Source of the DNA: Kitasatospora indigofera
Lineage (GTDB): Bacteria; Actinomycetota; Actinomycetes; Streptomycetales; Streptomycetaceae
DNA length: 64,000 nt
Direction of reading: 5' to 3'
Assembly (NCBI RefSeq): GCF_014655955.1
Contig: NZ_BNBO01000020.1
Span: forward strand, 32,276-96,275
Both the position numbers and the translations under genes were made by a program. Below, piece by piece: positions 1 through 8,667 of this stretch (the first letter of the stretch is position 1; each line of letters starts with the position of its first letter). The notes beneath the pieces were generated by a model. It did not search any database. It was not told where the DNA came from and worked only from the letters and a program-made list of their open reading frames with translations.

Positions 1-53
1 GCGAGCAGCCGCTCGCGCAGCTCCAGGGTGCGGGCGTCGTACGAGAAGTCCAT
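1..53 (-). CDS. acyl-CoA dehydrogenase family protein, N-terminus only
   Basis: Only the first 17 codons fall inside the window; the gene continues beyond the left edge. The visible start reads MDFSYDARTLELRERLLA, which resembles the N-terminal helix of acyl-CoA dehydrogenases (a D-x-x-L/R-x-L-R-x-x-L-x pattern). Its ATG follows the stop codon of the upstream phosphotransferase gene by one base, so the two are translationally coupled. Phosphotransferase plus acyl-CoA dehydrogenase is a recurrent actinobacterial pair (ACAD10/11-like architecture split in two genes), which supports the call. With so little sequence the family is an inference. Confidence 0.55.
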   Translation of the reverse strand, partial: MDFSYDARTLELRERLL

Positions 54-54
54 G

Positions 55-1083
55 TCAGTGCTCCTTGAGGGCCGCGAGGCCGTGGTCGACCAGGATCGGG
101 CCCATCTCGCCGGCGCGCTCGAAGCCGGCGCCGAGGGTCTTGCCCTGCTGGTAGCGGTAGTGGATGCCCTCGGCCACCACGGCGAGCTTGAACGAGGCGA
201 AGGCGACGTACCAGCCGAGCGTGGAGACGTCCCGGCCGGAGAGTTCCGCGTAGCGGGCGACCAGCTCCGGGGCGGCCGGGTAGCCGGGGGCGGTGGCGGC
301 GGCCGGGATGATCCCGCCGCCGGCGCCCGCGAGTTCGGTGTACATCACCAGCAGGCCGAGGTCGGTGAGCGGGTCGCCGAGGGTGGACATCTCCCAGTCC
401 AGTACGGCCGTGATCCGGTCCTCGCCGTCCACCAGGACGTTGTCCAGCCGGTAGTCGCCGTGCACCAGGGTGGGGGCCGGGGAGTCGGGGAGCCGCTCGG
501 CGAGCAGCGCGTGCAACTCGTCCACGCCCGGCAGCTCACGGCTCCGCGAGGCGGCCAACTGGGTGCTCCACCTGCGCAGTTGCCGGGCCAGGTAGCCCTC
601 GGGCCGGCCGAAGTCGGCGAGGCCGACGGCGGCCGGGTCGATGGCGTGCAGCCGGACCAGGGTCTCGGCCAGGCCGAGGCCGAGCGCCCGGACCCGCTCC
701 GGGCCGAGCGCGGTGAGCGCGGCGGCGTCCCGGTGGGCGACACCGGGCACGTAGGACATCAGGTACCAGGTCGAGCCGGTCACCCCGGTGTCCTCGACCA
801 GCAGATGGGTGTCCGGCACGGGTACCGGGGTGGCCCGCAGGGCAGTCATCACCCGGTACTCGCGGCCCATGTCGTGCGCGGTGGCGAGGACGTGGCCGAG
901 CGGGGGCCGGCGCAGCACCCAGCTGGACGCGCCGTCGGAGAGCACGTACGTCAGGTTCGAGCGGCCCCCTTCGATCAGCTCGGCCCGCAGCGGGCCCCGG
1001 ACCAGGCCCGGCAGCTCGCGGTCCAGGTGGGCGCGGAGCCGCGCCAGGTCCAGACCGGGCGGGTCGGCGGGGGTGTCGGACAT
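55..1083 (-). CDS. phosphotransferase family protein (APH/ACAD10-like kinase domain)
   Basis: A 342-residue protein of the aminoglycoside-phosphotransferase/choline kinase fold. The catalytic loop HGDYRLDN and the metal-binding DWEMSTLGDP segment are both visible in the C-terminal half, and the N-terminal lobe carries GGRSNLTY, the usual nucleotide-loop pattern of the acyl-CoA-dehydrogenase-associated subgroup. In that subgroup (ACAD10/11 in animals) the kinase phosphorylates hydroxy-acyl-CoA intermediates; whether that holds here is inference from the linked acyl-CoA dehydrogenase. It starts at ATG 1083 and is probably transcribed from the palindrome-bearing region at 1138-1153. It is not an antibiotic-resistance call. 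Confidence 0.85.
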   Translation of the reverse strand: MSDTPADPPGLDLARLRAHLDRELPGLVRGPLRAELIEGGRSNLTYVLSDGASSWVLRRPPLGHVLATAHDMGREYRVMTALRATPVPVPDTHLLVEDTGVTGSTWYLMSYVPGVAHRDAAALTALGPERVRALGLGLAETLVRLHAIDPAAVGLADFGRPEGYLARQLRRWSTQLAASRSRELPGVDELHALLAERLPDSPAPTLVHGDYRLDNVLVDGEDRITAVLDWEMSTLGDPLTDLGLLVMYTELAGAGGGIIPAAATAPGYPAAPELVARYAELSGRDVSTLGWYVAFASFKLAVVAEGIHYRYQQGKTLGAGFERAGEMGPILVDHGLAALKEH

Positions 1084-1137
1084 CGGCTCGCTCCCAAGCG
1101 TTTCGGTGGTCCGCCCGGCGGAGGCCCCACCGGGTGA

Positions 1138-1153
1138 CTAAGCGCTTGCTTAG
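1138..1153. promoter_or_regulatory. TetR-type palindromic operator candidate
   Basis: The 16-mer CTAAGCGCTTGCTTAG is a perfect 6-bp inverted repeat (CTAAGC/GCTTAG) around a 4-bp centre. It lies 55 bp upstream of the phosphotransferase start. Its size and symmetry fit operators of TetR-family repressors that control acyl-CoA metabolism genes in actinobacteria. No regulator gene is adjacent within the window, so the binding protein is unknown. Confidence 0.55.
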
Positions 1154-1469
1154 CATTCAGCCGAGGAGGGCACCCTGTCAACGCCCCCACCCCGATCGGT
1201 GCACCTGAGCGCCGCGCGCGGGGCCCCGCGCGGCGGGTGCGCGGGAGGGTTCGACGGGTGAGCGGGAGGCGCGTGGCGGGACGGCGGAAGGCGCGTGGCG
1301 GGCCCTGTCGGCCCCGGGCCCTGGTCCGACCCCCGGCCGGACCGTGGCACAAGCCGGCCCGGACGCATCACAACTCGGCCTCACTGTCAGTCCGTTGACT
1401 GGCCCGGCCGGCCCGGGGCGGGGATGCTCGGTACATCCACCGGATTCCGGCGGGCCACCGAGGGGCCCC
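1154..1469. other. intergenic stretch, no gene seen
   Basis: About 316 bases between the operator and a small downstream reading frame. It is uniformly GC-rich, with no convincing ribosome binding site or conserved reading frame. It probably carries the promoter of the downstream small membrane protein. Confidence 0.4.
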
Positions 1470-1700
1470 ATGGGGGAACGCACAGGAGCGGCCGGGCGGA
1501 AGCCTCGGCGGACCTTCCGGCGCGGGCCCCGGCGCGCGCCGGGTCCGCTGCTCGCACTGGTTCGACTGCTGTGCGCCGCGGCGGTCATCGGCCTGCTGAT
1601 CAGCGGCGCGTGCGGCCCGATGCTCTTCGCCTTCACCGACTGGTTCGACCCGATCGCCCAGTACGTCCACGTGCACCGGTCCCGGAGCGGCCGGCACTGA
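1470..1700 (+). CDS. small hypothetical membrane protein
   Basis: A 76-residue frame starting at ATG 1470. It has a basic N-terminus (GRKPRRTFRRGPRRAP, about residues 9-24), one strong hydrophobic segment (LLALVRLLCAAAVIGLLISGACG, about residues 26-48, partly quoted families only by composition) and a short polar tail containing FTDWFDPIAQYVHV. This positive-inside, single-span layout looks like a real small membrane protein rather than a shadow frame. I do not recognise the family. Longer in-frame starts exist upstream but add only low-complexity sequence. Confidence 0.45.
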   Translation: MGERTGAAGRKPRRTFRRGPRRAPGPLLALVRLLCAAAVIGLLISGACGPMLFAFTDWFDPIAQYVHVHRSRSGRH

Positions 1701-1723
1701 CCGGGCTCCGCAGCACCCGGCGG

Positions 1724-1767
1724 CCGGGGTACGGCAGCAGCCGGGGTACGGAGCGGCCGGGGTACGG
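1724..1767. repeat. short GC-rich tandem repeat (3 copies)
   Basis: CCGGGGTACGG occurs at 1724, 1741 and 1757, spaced 16-17 bp, between two convergent genes. A related 17-bp unit is found at 5571-5621, so this is a recurring intergenic repeat type in this genome. Confidence 0.7.
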
Positions 1768-1830
1768 CAGGGGCGGCCCGGCCGGACGCCGCCCCCGTCC
1801 CGCGGGTACGGGTCCGTGCCGGGCCTCAGG

Positions 1831-2733
1831 TCAGCGGACGTCCACCGGCCCGCCGGTCGCCAGCGACTGCTCGGCGCCGGCCAGGATCTCCACCACCCGC
1901 AGGCCGAAGGCGGCGTCGCAGGGGTGCGGCGTGCCGGTGCGCGCCGAGTCGAGCAGCGCGTCCACCGCGCGGTGCAGCGCCCGGACCGGCCCTTCGCCGC
2001 GCTCCGGCAGGTGCACCACGCCGGCGCTGCCGCGCAGTTCCATGCCGGTGCCGCCGGCCTCCACCGGCGCGGTCAGGCTCAGTGCCAGGGTGCTGGAGGC
2101 GCCGCCCTCGTGCCGCAGCACCAGGTGGACGGTGTCCCGCGGGCCGGCGGCCGCCGTGACCAGGGTGGCGTCCCCGAGCACCGGCAGCAGGACGGACAGG
2201 GCGTGCGGGCCGACGTCCCAGAGCGCGCCCTTCTCCTCCCGCCAGGGCGAGGCCGCGTACGGGCTGCTGCTGCCGGGCGCGAAGACCGAGCCGAGCCAGT
2301 CGGAGCGGCCGGTGAACCAGCCGCCGACCGCCGCCTGCTTCTCCAGCCAGGGGCCCTGTTCGCCGCCGAAGCGGACGGTGAAGAAGACCACCGAGGCCAC
2401 CTCGTGCCGGGCGACCGCGGCCGCGAGCCGGCGGGCGTCCGGCACGGTCAGCGCGACCGGCTTGTCCAGCAGCAGGTGGCAGCCCGCCTCGGCCGCGCGG
2501 ACCGCGAGGTCCGGCTGGACGCCCGGCGGCAGCGCGATCGAGACCGCGTCCACGTCGGCGAGCAGCGCGTCCACGTCCGGGTAGGCGTGGACGCCGTGGG
2601 CCTCGGCGAGCGACTCGGCCGCCGCCGGGCGCCTCCCCCACACCCCGACGAATTCGATTCCGGGGTGCTCAGCGAGCACGGGAGCGTGAACGCGCTCCGC
2701 CCAGGGCCCGGTGCCCAGCAGTCCGATCCGCAC
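1831..2733 (-). CDS. Gfo/Idh/MocA family NAD(P)-dependent oxidoreductase
   Basis: A 300-residue protein beginning VRIGLLGTGPWAERVHAPVL, a Rossmann GxGxxA-like nucleotide-binding N-terminus. The family signature LLLDKPVAL (the EKP-type motif with the cofactor/substrate-contacting Lys-Pro) is at about residue 90. Proteins of this family oxidise or reduce sugars, inositols and related polyols. GTG 2733 is chosen because GAGGAG sits 8 bases upstream and the Rossmann motif follows immediately; a much longer in-frame extension overlaps the neighbouring methyltransferase gene and is not credible. It follows the O-methyltransferase gene by 20 bp and is probably cotranscribed with it. Substrate unknown. 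Confidence 0.85.
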   Translation of the reverse strand: MRIGLLGTGPWAERVHAPVLAEHPGIEFVGVWGRRPAAAESLAEAHGVHAYPDVDALLADVDAVSIALPPGVQPDLAVRAAEAGCHLLLDKPVALTVPDARRLAAAVARHEVASVVFFTVRFGGEQGPWLEKQAAVGGWFTGRSDWLGSVFAPGSSSPYAASPWREEKGALWDVGPHALSVLLPVLGDATLVTAAAGPRDTVHLVLRHEGGASSTLALSLTAPVEAGGTGMELRGSAGVVHLPERGEGPVRALHRAVDALLDSARTGTPHPCDAAFGLRVVEILAGAEQSLATGGPVDVR

Positions 2734-2753
2734 GTTCTCGCTCCTCAGGTGGT

Positions 2754-3449
2754 TCAGCCCTGTACGCGGGCCAGCGTGAATCCGTCGTAGCCCTTCGCCC
2801 CGACCGTCTGGACGGAGGTCGCCGACACCCGGGGCTCGGCGGCGATCAGGTCGTGCAGCCGGCGGGTGCCGATGACGCTCAGGTCGGCGCTGTCCCGGTC
2901 GGCGACGGCCCCGCCGCGCACCACGTTGTCGACGATGATCAGCGATCCCGGCCGGGTCAGCTTCAGTGCCCGGGCGAAGTACTCCGGGTTGCTCGGCTTG
3001 TCCGCGTCGATGAAGACCAGGTCGAACGGCTCCACGCCGTCGGCCTCCAGCGCCGCGAGGGAGTCCGCGGCCGGGCCCAGCCGTACCTCGGCGACCTTGC
3101 CGAGGCCGGCCCGCTCCAGGTTCTGGCGGGCCACCCCGGCGTGCTTGGGGTCGATCTCCAGGGTGATCAGGGTGCCGTCGGCGGGCAGCGCGCGGGCCAG
3201 CCAGATCGCGCTGTAGCCGCCGAGCGTGCCGACCTCCAGGATCCGGCGGGCGCCCTGGGTGAGGGCGAGCAGGTGCAGCAGCTTGCCCTGGTTCGGCGCC
3301 ACCGCGATGTGCGGCAGCCCGGCCTCGTCGGCGGCGGCCGTCGCGGCCTCCAGCGCCGGGTCGTGGCCGATCAGCGTCTCGGCGAAGTAGTCGTCGACCG
3401 CGTCCCACTGCTGCTGGCTCACAAGGCCCTCCACGTGCTGCGTCGTCAC
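2754..3449 (-). CDS. class I SAM-dependent O-methyltransferase (catechol/caffeoyl-CoA OMT type)
   Basis: A 231-residue O-methyltransferase_3-type protein. Visible family motifs include ILEVGTLGGYSAIWLA (SAM-binding motif I, about residues 70-85), DLVFIDADKPSNPEYF (the metal-binding Asp motif, about residues 135-150) and LIIVDNVVRGGAV (motif with Asp-Asn, about 165-177). These enzymes methylate catechol-like hydroxyl groups and require a divalent cation. It starts at GTG 3449 and probably forms a two-gene operon with the downstream oxidoreductase. Confidence 0.9.
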   Translation of the reverse strand: MTTQHVEGLVSQQQWDAVDDYFAETLIGHDPALEAATAAADEAGLPHIAVAPNQGKLLHLLALTQGARRILEVGTLGGYSAIWLARALPADGTLITLEIDPKHAGVARQNLERAGLGKVAEVRLGPAADSLAALEADGVEPFDLVFIDADKPSNPEYFARALKLTRPGSLIIVDNVVRGGAVADRDSADLSVIGTRRLHDLIAAEPRVSATSVQTVGAKGYDGFTLARVQG

Positions 3450-3495
3450 CGCCGGGATTCCCGCCCGATGCTACCCCGCCGGGGCTTCCGGACCG

Positions 3496-4242
3496 TCAGT
3501 CCGCGGCGGGCGCCACGGCCGTCGCGGGGGTCGTCGCGGCGGCGCTCGTCGCGGCGGGGGCCGCGGCGGTGCCGGGTGCGGCTGCCGCCGGCTCGGCCGG
3601 CCCGGGCGGCGCGTCCAGCAGGCCCTGCGCCTCGTCCTCCGCCCTGGCCTTCGCGGCCCGGCGCTTCAGCAGCCAGGCGGAGAAGGCCCCGCCGAGCGCG
3701 GCGAGCACCAGGCCCACCCAGGAGAAGCCCTTCAGCCACTGCTCGACGACCTTGCCGACGTGGTAGACCAGCAGGGTCGTGCCACCGGCCCAGACCACGC
3801 CGCCGAGCACGTTGGCGATCAGGAACTTCCAGTACGGCATCCGCAGCGCGCCGGCGAGCGGCCCCGCGAAGATCCGCAGCAGCGCGATGAACCGGCCGAA
3901 GAAGACCGCCCACATGCCCCACTTCTGGAAGGACCGTTCCGCGCTCGCCAGGTGCTCAGGCCCGAAGTGCCGTGGGAACCTCCGCCCGAGCTTCTCGAAC
4001 AGCGGCTTGCCGCCCCGGCGCCCGATCGAGTAGCCGATCGAGTCACCGATGATGGCGCCGAGGATCGCGCAGATCGCGATCCACCAGGGGCTGACCACAC
4101 CGCGCGAGGACAGCAGGGCCGCCGAGACCAGCGCGATCTCGCCCGGCAGCGGGATGCCCAGGCTCTCCAGGCCGATGATCAGCGCGATCAGGGCGTACAC
4201 CCAGCCCGGTGGGACGCTCTCGATCCAGGCGTCGATGTGCAA
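3496..4242 (-). CDS. DedA family membrane protein
   Basis: A 248-residue integral membrane protein with the DedA/SNARE-associated domain: the glycine-rich ESLGIPLPGE motif near residue 25, GDSIGYSIGRRGG near residue 70, and FFGRFIALLRIFAGPLAG near residue 115 (the conserved F/GRFxPxxR region). The DedA family is linked to undecaprenyl-phosphate or phospholipid flipping in other bacteria. The C-terminal 50 residues are an Ala/Pro-rich cytoplasmic tail. The start is TTG 4242, supported by GGAGGT 8 bases upstream. Monocistronic by spacing. Confidence 0.9.
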   Translation of the reverse strand: MHIDAWIESVPPGWVYALIALIIGLESLGIPLPGEIALVSAALLSSRGVVSPWWIAICAILGAIIGDSIGYSIGRRGGKPLFEKLGRRFPRHFGPEHLASAERSFQKWGMWAVFFGRFIALLRIFAGPLAGALRMPYWKFLIANVLGGVVWAGGTTLLVYHVGKVVEQWLKGFSWVGLVLAALGGAFSAWLLKRRAAKARAEDEAQGLLDAPPGPAEPAAAAPGTAAAPAATSAAATTPATAVAPAAD

Positions 4243-4449
4243 GGCCGGTTACCTCCGTGGCAGGACGAGACGGTGGTCTCGCCGTTTCAGGATTGCGCGG
4301 GTTCGGGGCGCGGGTCCGGGGTGCGGCGGCCGGCGCCCCGAAAGTGCAGCCTAATCCCCCGGCGCCCGCACCCGAAGCGAGCCCGCTGCTGAGAACGCTC
4401 CGGCCGGCTTTCCGGTTCCTTGATCAGCCCTTGGCGCTTCCTTGGGGCA

Positions 4450-4479
4450 CCCGCCCGCCCACGGACGCGGGCGGGCGGG
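4450..4479 (-). terminator. stem-loop terminator of the methyltransferase gene
   Basis: A perfect 11-bp stem (CCCGCCCGCCC / GGGCGGGCGGG) with an 8-base loop lies 15 bp beyond the stop of the gene at 4495-5484. No T-tract is present, as is usual for this GC content. Confidence 0.6.
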
Positions 4480-4494
4480 CGTCGGCCCCTGCCG

Positions 4495-5484
4495 TCAGGG
4501 CCGCCGGTCGGCGAACCGCAGGGCGACCACCGAGGGGCGCTTCGCCGAGACCACCGGCAGCCAGGCCCCGGCCGGCAGCAGCGCGCCCAGCAGCCCGCGG
4601 CCGCCCGACGGGTAGACGTCACGGACCTCGGCCACCGCCGGGTGCGCGGTGCGCAGCTTCTGCCGCTCCGCGGCGTCCATCCCGAACGGCATCGGCGGCG
4701 CCTGGTAGCCGTGGTCGCGCAGCTTGCCCTGGACGGCGAGGGCGCTGAACCAGCGCGGCACGGCGTCCATCACCAGCGTCCCGCCGGGGAAGCGCTCGGC
4801 GCAGCCGGCGATCAGGTCGCGGACCTCCCCGGGACGCAGGTACATCAGCAGGCCCTGCGCGGTGATCAGGACGCCCTGGGCCGGATCGACCTCGTCCGCC
4901 CAGCGCGGGTCGGTCACCGAGCAGGCGAGCAGCCGCTGCCGGGGCCCGGCCGGGAGCAGCCGCTCCCGCAGGGAGACCAGCTCCGGCAGGTCGACCGAGA
5001 GCCAGTCGGCCCGCCCGTTGTCCACCCGCCAGAACTGGGTCTCCAGGCCCTCCCCGAGGCAGACCACCGTCCCGCGCGGATGCCGGGTGAGGAAGTCCGC
5101 CACCTCCCGGTCGAAGCAGGCCACCCGCAGCGCCTGGAGCTGCGACTGGAGGCCGCCGCCCCCGCCGAAGCGCTCGGCGAACGGGTAGTCGATCCGCTCG
5201 ACCAGCTCGACGGCCTTCGGGTCGGGCAGCACGGTGTCGGGGCGGGCCGCCTCGACGGCGCGGTGGTAGAGCGTCCACAGGGCGGTCTCGGGCACCGCCG
5301 CGAGGTCGGCGGCGACCACCGGCGCGGACGCCCCGGCAGATGCCCCGGCGGACGCCCCGGCGGGTTCCCTGGGCGCCGGGTCGACGGGGGCCGGGTCCAC
5401 GGGGGCCGTGGCGTTCGGGGCTGCGTCCGCCGGGCCGCGGTCGGACGGGACGCGGTCGGACGATGCCGGTCGGCGGGCGGTCAT
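4495..5484 (-). CDS. class I SAM methyltransferase, LCMT/PPM-like (PF04072 type)
   Basis: A 329-residue protein. After an Ala/Pro-rich N-terminus of about 60 residues comes the leucine-carboxyl/polyketide O-methyltransferase fold, with the segments TVVCLGEGLETQFWRVDNGR (motif I) and GVLITAQGLLMYLRPGEV (motif IV region). Relatives act on polyketide carboxyl or hydroxyl groups, but many members have unknown substrates. ATG 5484 has GAGGAG 8 bases upstream, which decides the start over a longer open frame reaching 5829. A perfect stem-loop follows the stop. Confidence 0.8.
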   Translation of the reverse strand: MTARRPASSDRVPSDRGPADAAPNATAPVDPAPVDPAPREPAGASAGASAGASAPVVAADLAAVPETALWTLYHRAVEAARPDTVLPDPKAVELVERIDYPFAERFGGGGGLQSQLQALRVACFDREVADFLTRHPRGTVVCLGEGLETQFWRVDNGRADWLSVDLPELVSLRERLLPAGPRQRLLACSVTDPRWADEVDPAQGVLITAQGLLMYLRPGEVRDLIAGCAERFPGGTLVMDAVPRWFSALAVQGKLRDHGYQAPPMPFGMDAAERQKLRTAHPAVAEVRDVYPSGGRGLLGALLPAGAWLPVVSAKRPSVVALRFADRRP

Positions 5485-5570
5485 GGTCGCGCTCCTCGGG
5501 AGGTGGTGACTGGGCCAGGCCGATTCTGGCACCGGCGCCGCGTCCGGCCGGGTCCCGGCTCGCCCGACGC

Positions 5571-5621
5571 GCCGGTACGGGCGGCGGGCCGGTACGGGCA
5601 GCGGGCCGGTACGGGCAGCGG
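5571..5621. repeat. 17-bp tandem repeat, three copies
   Basis: GCCGGTACGGGCRGCGG is repeated exactly three times head to tail (5571, 5588, 5605) in the gap between two minus-strand genes. It is related in sequence to the repeat at 1724-1767. No coding role is evident. Confidence 0.8.
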
Positions 5622-5720
5622 GCCGGGCCTCGGGGCGGGGCCCGGCGCCCCGCGCCCCGCGCCCGGACCAGCAGGCCGGACCCGCCGCCCTACCGTCGGC
5701 CGCCGGCCGCCCGGCCGCGC

Positions 5721-6671
5721 TCAGCCGACGCTGAACGCCCCGGCGGGCGGCGGCGGCGAGGCTTCGGCCTGCTCGTCCAGGACGGGCCGGGCCCGGCCGA
5801 CCAGGGTCGTCAGCTCGTCCTCGTCGCACAGGCGGGCCGGAAAGGGGTCGGCGGCGAGCAGCCGGCTGAGTTCCCGGACCGGCAGCGGCCGGTCCGAGCC
5901 GATCAGCAGGATGTTGCCGTACCGGCGGCGGCGCAGCACCGAGGGCTCGGCGACCAGGCAGGTGTGCGGGAACACCGCCCGGAGGGTCGCCGCCTGGGCC
6001 CGCGCGAAGGCCAGCGGCGGGCCGTCGGCCAGGTTGGCCGCGTAACAGCCGCCGGGGCGCAGCACCGCGGCCGCGTGACGCAGGAACTCCACCGAGGTCA
6101 GGTGGGCGGGGGTGCGCGAGCCGTGGAAGACGTCCGCGACCACCAGGTCAGCCGAGCCGGCGGGCGCGACGGCCAGGGCCGCGCGGGCGTCCGCGACGGT
6201 GGTGGTGATGTCGACGCCCGGGCCCTGCCAGGGCAGCCGCTCCTCGACCAGGGCGAGCAACGGTCCGTCGACCTCGACCACCCGCTGGCGGGAGCCGGGC
6301 CTGGTCGCGGCGAGGTAGCGCGGCACGGTGAGCGCGCCGCCGCCGAGGTGCAGGGCGTCCAGCGGCTCCCCGGCGGGGGCGAGCGCGTCGACCAGGTGGC
6401 CGAGCCGGCGGGTGTACTCGAATTCGAGGTGGGTCGGGTCGCCGAGGTCGACGTAGGACTGCGGGGTGTCGTCGAGGGTGAGCAGCCAGCCGCCGTCCTG
6501 GTCGAGGTCCGGCATCAGCTTGGCGACCCCGAGGTCGACCCGGCGCTGCACGGGCAGCGGCTCGGCCATCTCGCCGGACGTCCCGTCGGCCGTGCCGTCC
6601 GGCTGCGGGCCGGGGGCGGCGCCGGCCGGACCGGACCCGCCGGAGGGGCCGCTCACGCTGCCACCGGCCAC
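5721..6671 (-). CDS. spermidine synthase-like (polyamine aminopropyltransferase fold) protein
   Basis: 316 residues when started at GTG 6671; an internal ATG at 6569 would remove a Gly/Pro-rich 34-residue extension and may be the true start. The fold is recognisable from DALHLGGGALTVPRYLAATRPGSRQ (partly: LGGGALTVPRYL, SAM-type nucleotide loop), VVEVDGPLLALVEERL and ADLVVADVFHGSRTP, which parallel the spermine/spermidine synthase catalytic region. Many actinobacterial homologues lack proven polyamine activity and are annotated as spermidine synthase-like or methyltransferases. Isolated by spacing. Confidence 0.75.
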   Translation of the reverse strand: MAGGSVSGPSGGSGPAGAAPGPQPDGTADGTSGEMAEPLPVQRRVDLGVAKLMPDLDQDGGWLLTLDDTPQSYVDLGDPTHLEFEYTRRLGHLVDALAPAGEPLDALHLGGGALTVPRYLAATRPGSRQRVVEVDGPLLALVEERLPWQGPGVDITTTVADARAALAVAPAGSADLVVADVFHGSRTPAHLTSVEFLRHAAAVLRPGGCYAANLADGPPLAFARAQAATLRAVFPHTCLVAEPSVLRRRRYGNILLIGSDRPLPVRELSRLLAADPFPARLCDEDELTTLVGRARPVLDEQAEASPPPPAGAFSVG

Positions 6672-6932
6672 TGCCGGGCGGGGGCCGTCCGGCGGTCCGG
6701 CAGGAGGGACGGGCGGGACGGGCAGGACGTTCGGGACGGGTGGGACGCACAGGACGGGCGGGAGGCGACCCGGGCCGTCCCCCCGGTGGCGGCGGTTCTG
6801 GGCATTCCCGCAGCATAGGCGCCCAGGACCGAGTCACTGCCACCGAAAAGGCTACCGGCCGGTATCTTTGGTGCTCCCTGAAGCAGTGGTACCTGTGACA
6901 GCAGGTCAGAGCAGAGGCTGGGTGGGTCCGAC

Positions 6933-7892
6933 GTGGAGTTCCGAGAAGACATCCTGGGTGCCCCGTACGAGGCGGCCGAGCTGCCGCTGCGCGCGGACGA
7001 GGAGGGCGCCGTCCACGCCACCCTGGTGAGGCGGCTGGTGCCCGGCTCCCGGCAGGCCGTGCTCTACCTCCACGGCTACACCGACTACTTCTTCCAGACC
7101 AACCTCGCCGACCACTTCACCGCGGCCGGCTTCTCCTTCTACGCCCTGGACCTGCGCAAGTACGGGCGCTCGCTGCGGCCCCACCAGTCGCCGAACTTCG
7201 TCCGCGACCTGGCCGCCTACGACGAGGAGATCGACGAGGCCGTCCGGATCGTCCGCGACCTGGACGGCCACACCCGGCTGCTCGTCAACGGTCACTCCAC
7301 GGGCGGCCTGGTGGCCGCGCTCTGGGCGTCCCGGCGGGCGGGCCGCGGCCTGGTGGACGGGCTCTTCCTGAACAGCCCGTTCCTGGCCATGCCCACCGCT
7401 CCGGCGATCCGCGCGATCGGGGCCCCGGCGATCGACGCCCTCGGCCGGCTGGCGGCCACCCGCAAACTGCCCGCGCCGCTCAACCCGCACTACGTCCACA
7501 GCCTGCACCGGGACCACCGGGGCAGCTGGGACTTCGACCTCACCCTGAAGCCCGCCGCGGGCTTCCCGCTCTACGCCGGCTGGCTCGCCGCCATCCAGCG
7601 CGGGCAGCGCCAGGTCCGGCGCGGGCTGCGGATCGACTGCCCGGTCCTGCTGATGGCCTCCACCGCGTCCACCGTCACCAACAAGTGGGACCCGGCCCTG
7701 CTGCGCACCGACGCCGTCCTGCGGGCGGACGACATCGCCGCCCTCGCCCCCCGCCTGGGCCGGCACGTCACCACCGTCCGGATCGACGGCGGCATGCACG
7801 ACCTGGTCCTCTCGGGCGACGAGCCGCGCGCCCAGGTGTTCGCCGAGCTGGACCGCTGGACCGAGGCGTACTTCCCGGCGCCGGGCGCCTGA
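6933..7892 (+). CDS. alpha/beta hydrolase (serine aminopeptidase S33 / monoacylglycerol lipase-like)
   Basis: A 319-residue hydrolase. It has an oxyanion-hole segment YLHGYTDYFFQ near residue 47, the nucleophile elbow GHSTGG near residue 113 and a C-terminal GGMHDLVLS segment supplying the His. The catalytic Asp is probably in the region around residue 240. The S33-type lid region matches small esterases and lysophospholipases. It starts at GTG 6933. Substrate not predictable. Confidence 0.88.
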   Translation: MEFREDILGAPYEAAELPLRADEEGAVHATLVRRLVPGSRQAVLYLHGYTDYFFQTNLADHFTAAGFSFYALDLRKYGRSLRPHQSPNFVRDLAAYDEEIDEAVRIVRDLDGHTRLLVNGHSTGGLVAALWASRRAGRGLVDGLFLNSPFLAMPTAPAIRAIGAPAIDALGRLAATRKLPAPLNPHYVHSLHRDHRGSWDFDLTLKPAAGFPLYAGWLAAIQRGQRQVRRGLRIDCPVLLMASTASTVTNKWDPALLRTDAVLRADDIAALAPRLGRHVTTVRIDGGMHDLVLSGDEPRAQVFAELDRWTEAYFPAPGA

Positions 7893-7938
7893 CCCCGGGC
7901 CGGGCGGCCGAACCCGGGGCCGGGTGACCGGTCCCGGG

Positions 7939-7963
7939 GCCGGTCCCCCCGGGGGGGGCCGGC
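7939..7963 (+). terminator. GC-rich hairpin after the hydrolase
   Basis: GCCGGTCCCCCC is followed directly by a GGGGGGGG-CCGGC arm, giving a long self-complementary element about 45 bp past the hydrolase stop. It is a plausible terminator, though the C/G runs could form alternative structures. Confidence 0.4.
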
Positions 7964-8025
7964 ACCCCCGGTTCCGGGCCGCCCGGCGGTCGCGCCGCGG
8001 GCCGTCCGCGGCGGACCATGGCGGG

Positions 8026-8667
8026 GTGGAACCGTGGCCGAGTCCCGACGAGGCCGGGGCGGCCGTCGTCCCGGGTGTGCTCGACCTCGCGCCGACGCCG
8101 CGGACGGCGCTGGCCTGGATTCCGCCGCCGGAGCTCTGGCCGGCGGTCCAGGACATCCGGTGGGAGCACGACCCGCAGGTGCGCCGCTGGCCGCCGCACG
8201 TCAACCTGCTCTTCGGCTTCGTCGCCGAGCCGGAGTTCCGGCGGGCGGCCCCGCTGCTGGCCGAGGTGGCCGCGCGGACGCCGGGATTCACCGTGCGACT
8301 GCAAGGGGTGCACAGCTTCCGGCACCGCCGCTACGCCACGGTCTGGCTCGATCCGGCCGCGGCCGGGAGGCGGCCGTGGGACGCCTTGCACGAGGCGCTG
8401 GTGGAGCGCTTCCCGCGCTGCGCCGGCCGCGGCCCGGGCTTCACCCCGCACCTGTCCCTCGGCCGGACGGGTGATCCCCGTGGGCTCGCCGCCGAGTGCG
8501 AGGCCCGCCTCGGCGGCAGGCCGGCGCGGGTCGCGGAGCTGACCCTGCTCTCGCGACGGGACACCGGGCCGATGCTGGCGCGGGCCACGGTCACGCTGGG
8601 GACGGGCGAGTTCCGGCCGGCGCCGGAGGCGGACGGGCGGACGGCGCCCGGTCCCGACGGGAGCTGA
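8026..8667 (+). CDS. 2'-5' RNA ligase family / 2H phosphoesterase superfamily protein
   Basis: A 213-residue protein with two HxS/T-like motifs: PHVNLLFGF near residue 60 and PHLSLGRT near residue 141. The first motif has Asn at the usual Ser/Thr position, as do many actinobacterial members. 2H enzymes act on cyclic phosphates or 2'-5' linkages of RNA. GTG 8026 is chosen because upstream in-frame sequence is a low-complexity Gly/Arg stretch. The last 25 residues are disordered. Confidence 0.75.
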   Translation: MEPWPSPDEAGAAVVPGVLDLAPTPRTALAWIPPPELWPAVQDIRWEHDPQVRRWPPHVNLLFGFVAEPEFRRAAPLLAEVAARTPGFTVRLQGVHSFRHRRYATVWLDPAAAGRRPWDALHEALVERFPRCAGRGPGFTPHLSLGRTGDPRGLAAECEARLGGRPARVAELTLLSRRDTGPMLARATVTLGTGEFRPAPEADGRTAPGPDGS

